Under the pieces are notes generated by a model, which saw nothing but the letters and a program-made list of their open reading frames with translations, did not search any database and was not told the origin of the DNA. The position numbers and the translations under genes were made by a program. 8,738 nt of DNA. Origin: CAZSVI01 sp964610205. GTDB lineage: Bacteria; Bacillota; Clostridia; DSM-8532. This document shows positions 5,600 to 8,738 of this stretch, piece after piece. The stretch is from assembly GCA_964610205.1 (NCBI GenBank), contig CAZSVI010000144.1:1-8738 (forward strand), written 5' to 3'. The stretch's first letter is position 1. Each line of letters starts with the position of its first letter.

Positions 5600-6025
5600 A
5601 TGAAATGTCGGATAAAATTTCTATTAAGTTGGTGCTTGGTTTTAGCTCTTTTTTCATTACGGTCATATACACTTCAAAGTGATGATTTACAAAAAGAAAT
5701 CATACAGCCCCGGTTTACTTATATTAACGTTTTTCAAAACAGCTTTAATATTTCAAATAATGGAAAAGCAACGGCAGAAGTTTTTCTGTACGCCCATGAT
5801 GTTGATCAGGTGGAAGTTCAGGCTAATATCCAGCAATACAATAATGGTGCCTGGCAAACAATAAAAAGCTGGTCAAGTACACAGCAAGGCACAAGCTGCA
5901 GGTTGGGGAAAAGCTGGTATGTGGAAAGTGGATATTCATACCGTTTGGTTTCATATGGGTATGTATATCGGAATAACGCAATAGTTGAATATACAGTATA
6001 CATAGGCTCTGCCAAATATTATTAA
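5600..6025 (+). CDS. Small secreted protein, DUF6147-like
   Basis: This 141-residue protein begins with a positively charged end and a hydrophobic stretch (LLSWCLVLALFSL, about residues 8-20), a likely signal peptide or N-terminal anchor without an obvious AxA cleavage site. The rest is polar and rich in aromatic residues and beta-forming segments: IQPRFTYINVFQNSFNIS, a glycine/serine-rich middle with IKSWSSTQQGTSCRLG, and YVESGYSYRLVSYGYVY. This pattern matches, from memory, the DUF6147 family of exported Clostridial proteins, whose function is unknown. ATG 5600 has AGAGGAG nine bases upstream; an in-frame TTG at 5591 abuts that site and is unlikely. It lies 81 bp downstream of the broken anti-sigma gene, and such proteins often sit beside ECF/DUF4367 pairs, so it may be part of the regulon. 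There is one internal cysteine in the mature part. Confidence 0.68.
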   Translation: MKCRIKFLLSWCLVLALFSLRSYTLQSDDLQKEIIQPRFTYINVFQNSFNISNNGKATAEVFLYAHDVDQVEVQANIQQYNNGAWQTIKSWSSTQQGTSCRLGKSWYVESGYSYRLVSYGYVYRNNAIVEYTVYIGSAKYY

Positions 6026-6262
6026 ACCGGATAGAAAAAGGTCTGATAAGGTGTCTGTCTCGCGAACCGGTTCACCCTACCAAACCTTTAACTATAAAAT
6101 GCAATTCCTCAAAGAGGCTGCCATGGCTTTAGTATACCCCTCCTGATGTGGATTGTAAATATCTTATGAGTAAGAGAGGTGGAAATTATAAGGATATGAA
6201 CATATTGGATTAATGGTTTTATTTAATATGTATTTGCAAATATGATTAATTCTATCTAAATA

Positions 6263-6298
6263 TCTAATTCAAAAAATTAATGTATTTTTGGAATTAGA
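6263..6298. repeat. AT-rich long inverted repeat
   Basis: TCTAATTC at 6263-6270 pairs with GAATTAGA at 6291-6298. After one mismatch the pairing continues for six more A-T pairs, leaving a six-base loop. There is no T tract suited to termination on either strand. It could be an end structure of a small mobile repeat or merely an AT-rich hairpin. Confidence 0.45.
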
Positions 6299-6429
6299 TG
6301 AATAAAACTAGAAGAGACAAGATTCGAACGAGCTTTGAGCGACCAGACGAACGAAAAAGCTTGGTGATAAATTAGATGGCATTGTTATTCCAATGTCGTC
6401 ATATAGCAACCCGACAAATTAAAGGTTGT

Positions 6430-6473
6430 ATTATCTATGCGGGTCTTTATTCCCTATGACCCGCATAGATAAT
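6430..6473. repeat. Perfect 16-bp inverted repeat, GC-rich tip
   Basis: The arm ATTATCTATGCGGGTC (6430-6445) is exactly complementary to 6458-6473 around a 12-base loop. The stem is much stronger than its surroundings. It is followed by only a broken run of T and A, so termination on the plus strand would be weak. It lies 16 bp before the tandem duplication. It may be a terminator, a recombination site or an end of a mobile element; nothing in the sequence decides between these. Confidence 0.7.
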
Positions 6474-6489
6474 TATATAGAATATATAG

Positions 6490-6841
6490 TGTCTTGAGCC
6501 GGAAATCATAGACTGAAAAACTTAATAATACAATTTGAAAGCAGGTGATAATATGAATAAACGATTAATAGGCACAATATTTTGCTGTACAGGGCTTATA
6601 CCCATATGTACATGGTATATTTCTGCTGCAATATATGGAGCAAATTCAAATCATCACGGTCCATACCACTTTAGGATGCTATTAGACAGTGTCGGTTATA
6701 TCCTCTTATTATTAAGTATTTTATTCTTAACAGCAGGAATAACTTATTTGGTACTAGCAGAAAAAGAAAGTAAGAATAATCGCTCAGAATGAATTGAAAA
6801 GTAAAAGAAAATTTAGGTAAAGATAAAACTTTGTGTTATAA
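6490..6841 (+). repeat. Tandem duplication, unit 1 (352 bp)
   Basis: The unit runs from TGTCTTGAG to TTATAA and is directly followed by a second copy. It contains a leader, ribosome site, the complete 79-codon gene and a 3' tail. It differs from unit 2 at only two places, both in the leader: an extra C after TTGAGC, and A versus G in CATAGACTG. Confidence 0.95.
6553..6792 (+). CDS. Small two-helix membrane protein of unknown function, copy 1
   Basis: The gene encodes 79 residues. A first hydrophobic segment covers about residues 5-28 (LIGTIFCCTGLIPICTWYIS), then a polar loop with a His-rich patch (NSNHHGPYHF), then a second helix of about residues 47-69 (VGYILLLLSILFLTAGITYL), and a charged tail KESKNNRSE. 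ATG 6553 is preceded by AGGTGA with four to five bases of spacing; a TTG at 6535 in the same frame is less likely because it lies before that site. I do not recognise the family. It is identical in protein sequence to the copy 351 bp downstream. Membrane location is inferred from the helices. Confidence 0.75.
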   Translation: MNKRLIGTIFCCTGLIPICTWYISAAIYGANSNHHGPYHFRMLLDSVGYILLLLSILFLTAGITYLVLAEKESKNNRSE

Positions 6842-7192
6842 TGTCTTGAGCGGAAATCATAGGCTGAAAAACTTAATAATACAATTTGAAAGCAGGTGAT
6901 AATATGAATAAACGATTAATAGGCACAATATTTTGCTGTACAGGGCTTATACCCATATGTACATGGTATATTTCTGCTGCAATATATGGAGCAAATTCAA
7001 ATCATCACGGTCCATACCACTTTAGGATGCTATTAGACAGTGTCGGTTATATCCTCTTATTATTAAGTATTTTATTCTTAACAGCAGGAATAACTTATTT
7101 GGTACTAGCAGAAAAAGAAAGTAAGAATAATCGCTCAGAATGAATTGAAAAGTAAAAGAAAATTTAGGTAAAGATAAAACTTTGTGTTATAA
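6842..7192 (+). repeat. Tandem duplication, unit 2 (351 bp)
   Basis: This is the second direct copy, starting immediately after unit 1 and ending at 7192, where the sequence diverges into the aldo/keto reductase leader. All bases from the ribosome site to the end of the unit agree with unit 1. The near identity, including third codon positions, shows a very recent duplication or ongoing gene conversion, unless the assembly is at fault. Confidence 0.95.
6904..7143 (+). CDS. Small two-helix membrane protein of unknown function, copy 2
   Basis: This 79-residue protein is identical to copy 1, with the same AGGTGA ribosome site and ATG. The copy has TATAAT (6837-6842) 61 bp before its start, supplied by the 3' tail of unit 1, so it may be expressed from its own promoter as well as by readthrough from copy 1. 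The stop codon lies 124 bp before the start of the aldo/keto reductase gene. Confidence 0.75.
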   Translation: MNKRLIGTIFCCTGLIPICTWYISAAIYGANSNHHGPYHFRMLLDSVGYILLLLSILFLTAGITYLVLAEKESKNNRSE

Positions 7193-7193
7193 T
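7188..7193 (+). promoter_or_regulatory. Candidate -10 box at the end of repeat unit 2
   Basis: TATAAT is a perfect -10 hexamer about 75 bp before the aldo/keto reductase start. The best upstream partner is TTTAGG or TTAGGT at a spacing of 18-19 bases, a weak -35. The same hexamer closes unit 1 at 6837-6842. Confidence 0.35.
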
Positions 7194-7267
7194 AAACAGG
7201 GAGTAATCCTTATTATGGGATCTACGCATCTTTGGGTCTCGTTACATTAAATTCACCGGAGGTTTTT

Positions 7268-7828
7268 ATGCAATATGTAGATTATGGAAAAACTGGATTA
7301 AAGGTTTCCCGGTTCGGTCTGGGCTGTATGAGGTTTCCTGCCGATGAAGACGAAGCTATTGAAATGATCCGGTACGCTCTGGATAACGGAGTAAATTACC
7401 TGGATACCGCTTATATTTATAAAGACAGCGAATCCATTATCGGGAAAGCGTTAAAAGGGGGATATCGGGATAACGCCATTGTGGTTACAAAAAGTCCTAC
7501 CTGGCATATAAATAGTCATGCGGATTTCGAAAAATATCTGGATATTGAACTAACTCGCCTGGATGTGGATTTTATAGACATATATCTGCTTCATAACTGT
7601 ATGCCCTGCCCCTCAAATGTATCCATCCCGGACATATTCAGAATGTACAACAGTTACATGTTAATGAAAAATCACTGGGTGGACAGGGAAATGTATTCCG
7701 ATAATATGATACCGGCGGGTATTAGCGCCGATCAGTGTATAGAATGCGGCAAATGCCTGCAGCATTGCCCCCAGGGTATAAACATTCCTGAGAAACTGAA
7801 GGAAGCTCACGGGGTTTTAAAGCGGTAA
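7268..7828 (+). pseudogene. Aldo/keto reductase with C-terminal 4Fe-4S domain, internally deleted
   Basis: The 186-residue frame joins both ends of a protein family that is normally about 370-400 residues. Residues 1-110 are the first half of an NADPH-type TIM barrel with the catalytic set D46, Y51 (LDTAYIY), K75 (VVTKS) and H109 (LLHN). Residue 111 enters CMPCPSNVSIPDIFRMYN, the conserved stretch near the C-terminus, followed by the ferredoxin-like CIECGKCLQHCP (Cys157, 160, 163, 167). The last four barrel strands, most of the cofactor site and the first cysteines of the upstream cluster motif are missing, so reductase activity is very unlikely. The reading frame survives across the junction. 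ATG 7268 has GGAGG five bases upstream, so expression signals are intact. It ends 10 bp before the stop of a convergent gene, leaving no space for a separate terminator. Confidence 0.85.
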
Positions 7829-7838
7829 TTTTGTGAAT

Positions 7839-8738
7839 TTATTTCCACTGCTTTCTTCTGTTCAGCAGGACATTAACACTTTCACTGTCACCGGCAGGTT
7901 CTAAAGGTTTTCCTTTGGGCTCCTGACTTTTTGCTTTAGCCTCCGCTTTCAGGCTTTCTGCTTTATCCGATAAAGAATCATCTCCCGTATCCTGCCGGGC
8001 AGATCGGGTATTTACCGAAACCTTGCCTGCCCTTTTAATGAGTTTTCCAAAAAGCATATTTACCGAGAGAACCAGTTTATCACGCCAGAAAACAACAACG
8101 GGCTCCATTGAAACCTGCAGCTTGCGGAAGGCAATATCTATAAGAAGCAGGATTAACGTCAGCAGGATGAATAAGCTTGTTAACTCCCTCTTCCCTCCGG
8201 TATTCTGAACTTCCCCTTTGAAAACTTCCTCGGGGTTTGCAACAACCCTGCCGCCGCCGGCCTGGGCAAGTTTTTGCAGGAATCCGTCCGTTTGATTGTC
8301 CAATATCCTGAATTCGGGTGAATATGGCATGACAATACCGGTGCTGATATTTAAGGTGTCTTCTTCTCCGGGTATTTCAAGGTGAACAACATATGCGCCG
8401 GGCTCATTTTTTCCCAACGTACCCTCGAAAACTCCCGGTTTTACAGCGTCCAGGCCGATGGATTCCTTTGAACCATCGGGTAATACCAGTGTTCCGGAGA
8501 TAGTGTCCCGGTACAGCATGTCTTCATTTTCCGTCGTCAGAGTAATGATACCGCGGCCTTCCCTTAAATGTGTTTCTATTGAGTATTCGGTATTCAGATT
8601 CTTCTGAACCAGCCACCCGGTCAGATTTCCCCAGAAGACGGGAGAATCCTGCCACATAGCCCATTGAGACGTCCAGACACCCTGAATATCCGAAGTCCAG
8701 GCTGCCGTTCTGCCCAATCCATACTGCCATACGGCCAG
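7839..8738 (-). CDS. C-terminal part of a large membrane protein of the VWA/glutamine-amidotransferase-like type (5' end outside the window)
   Basis: The frame is open to the window edge, so 299 residues of the 3' part are visible. It starts with LAVWQYGLGRTAAWTSD, a signature of large membrane proteins that combine a von Willebrand A domain with a class I amidotransferase-like fold, and continues with the associated TSQWAMWQDSPVFWGN stretch. A beta-rich extracellular segment follows, then one membrane helix (TSLFILLTLILLLIDIAF, about visible residues 187-204), and a cytoplasmic tail with many Lys, Glu, Ser and Ala residues ending in NRRKQWK. In Clostridia such genes often accompany MoxR ATPase and DUF58 genes, presumably upstream here. 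The exact function of this group is unknown. The gene is convergent with the damaged aldo/keto reductase gene, 10 bp apart. Confidence 0.8.
   Translation of the reverse strand: MAVWQYGLGRTAAWTSDIQGVWTSQWAMWQDSPVFWGNLTGWLVQKNLNTEYSIETHLREGRGIITLTTENEDMLYRDTISGTLVLPDGSKESIGLDAVKPGVFEGTLGKNEPGAYVVHLEIPGEEDTLNISTGIVMPYSPEFRILDNQTDGFLQKLAQAGGGRVVANPEEVFKGEVQNTGGKRELTSLFILLTLILLLIDIAFRKLQVSMEPVVVFWRDKLVLSVNMLFGKLIKRAGKVSVNTRSARQDTGDDSLSDKAESLKAEAKAKSQEPKGKPLEPAGDSESVNVLLNRRKQWK

Larger units (their letters stand above)
6026..6489. other. Gene-poor stretch with inverted repeats; no convincing gene
   Basis: No frame of useful length with a plausible ribosome site exists here on either strand. The stretch holds a ten-base palindrome GAACCGGTTC at 6064-6073, a small CCTC/GAGG hairpin at 6108-6118, and two long inverted repeats listed separately. 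A 25-codon frame at 6298-6375 lacks a ribosome site. Base composition shifts from mixed (6026-6130) to very AT-rich (6150-6300). It may be a remnant of an excised or decayed element, but no transposase or terminal repeats with a target duplication were seen. Confidence 0.5.

Noticed and set aside
6064..6073. Palindrome GAACCGGTTC as a regulator operator
   Set aside because: It lies downstream of a gene and not near any recognisable promoter; a ten-base palindrome alone is weak evidence.
6308..6345. A tRNA 3' part on the minus strand, suggested by GTTCGAATC
   Set aside because: The bases around the T-loop-like motif do not pair as a T stem, and there is no acceptor stem or anticodon arm.
6298..6375. 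A 25-codon plus-strand frame in the gene-free stretch
   Set aside because: There is no ribosome binding site, the start overlaps the AT-rich hairpin, and the charged peptide has no recognisable pattern.

Overview
The window looks like chromosomal DNA of a Gram-positive, spore-forming-type member of the Clostridia, of the Acetivibrio/Ruminiclostridium kind. The evidence is moderately AT-rich DNA, strong GGAGG-type ribosome binding sites, a lipoprotein solute-binding protein, an ECF sigma factor next to a DUF4367-type anti-sigma protein, and a ferredoxin-like aldo/keto reductase. The genus is an inference. No rRNA, tRNA, CRISPR array or complete insertion sequence was seen.

Layout. (1) Positions 1-2180, minus strand: an RpiR-family regulator gene, then a lipoprotein solute-binding protein gene, then the ribosome binding site and probable TTG start of a further gene at the window edge. 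The regulator promoter is near consensus and carries two copies of TGAAA-N6-TTTCA, one filling the -35/-10 spacer and one just upstream. Autoregulated import of a compound, perhaps a sugar phosphate, is the likely role. The solute-binding gene has an in-frame stop just before its expected C-terminal tail. (2) Positions 2300-4150, minus strand: a P-loop ATPase with two nucleotide-binding-like halves, a strong terminator, and a long upstream leader that contains a 250-nt structured RNA. (3) Positions 4169-6025, plus strand: an ECF sigma factor gene with a near-perfect housekeeping promoter, an overlapping anti-sigma gene broken by a one-base frameshift, and a small secreted protein that may be its target. 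(4) Positions 6026-7193: a gene-poor stretch with two long inverted repeats, then a 351/352-bp tandem duplication in which each copy encodes the same 79-residue two-helix membrane protein. (5) Positions 7268-8738: an aldo/keto reductase gene that has lost about half of its length in frame, meeting tail to tail the 3' part of a large membrane protein gene that runs off the window.

The most striking object is the RNA at 3826-4075. An 8-bp closing stem brackets two hairpins, and their 10-nt loops are fully complementary to each other, as expected for a long intramolecular kissing contact. Two positions are G-U pairs on the minus strand but would be A-C mismatches on the plus strand, so the RNA is read from the minus strand, upstream of the ATPase. 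It may belong to the raiA-motif class, but that name is from memory and has not been tested.

A second theme is damage. Three of the eight gene loci carry a nonsense, frameshift or internal deletion lesion, and a fourth is a nearly perfect tandem duplicate. This may reflect real decay or errors in the assembly; the sequence alone cannot separate these.
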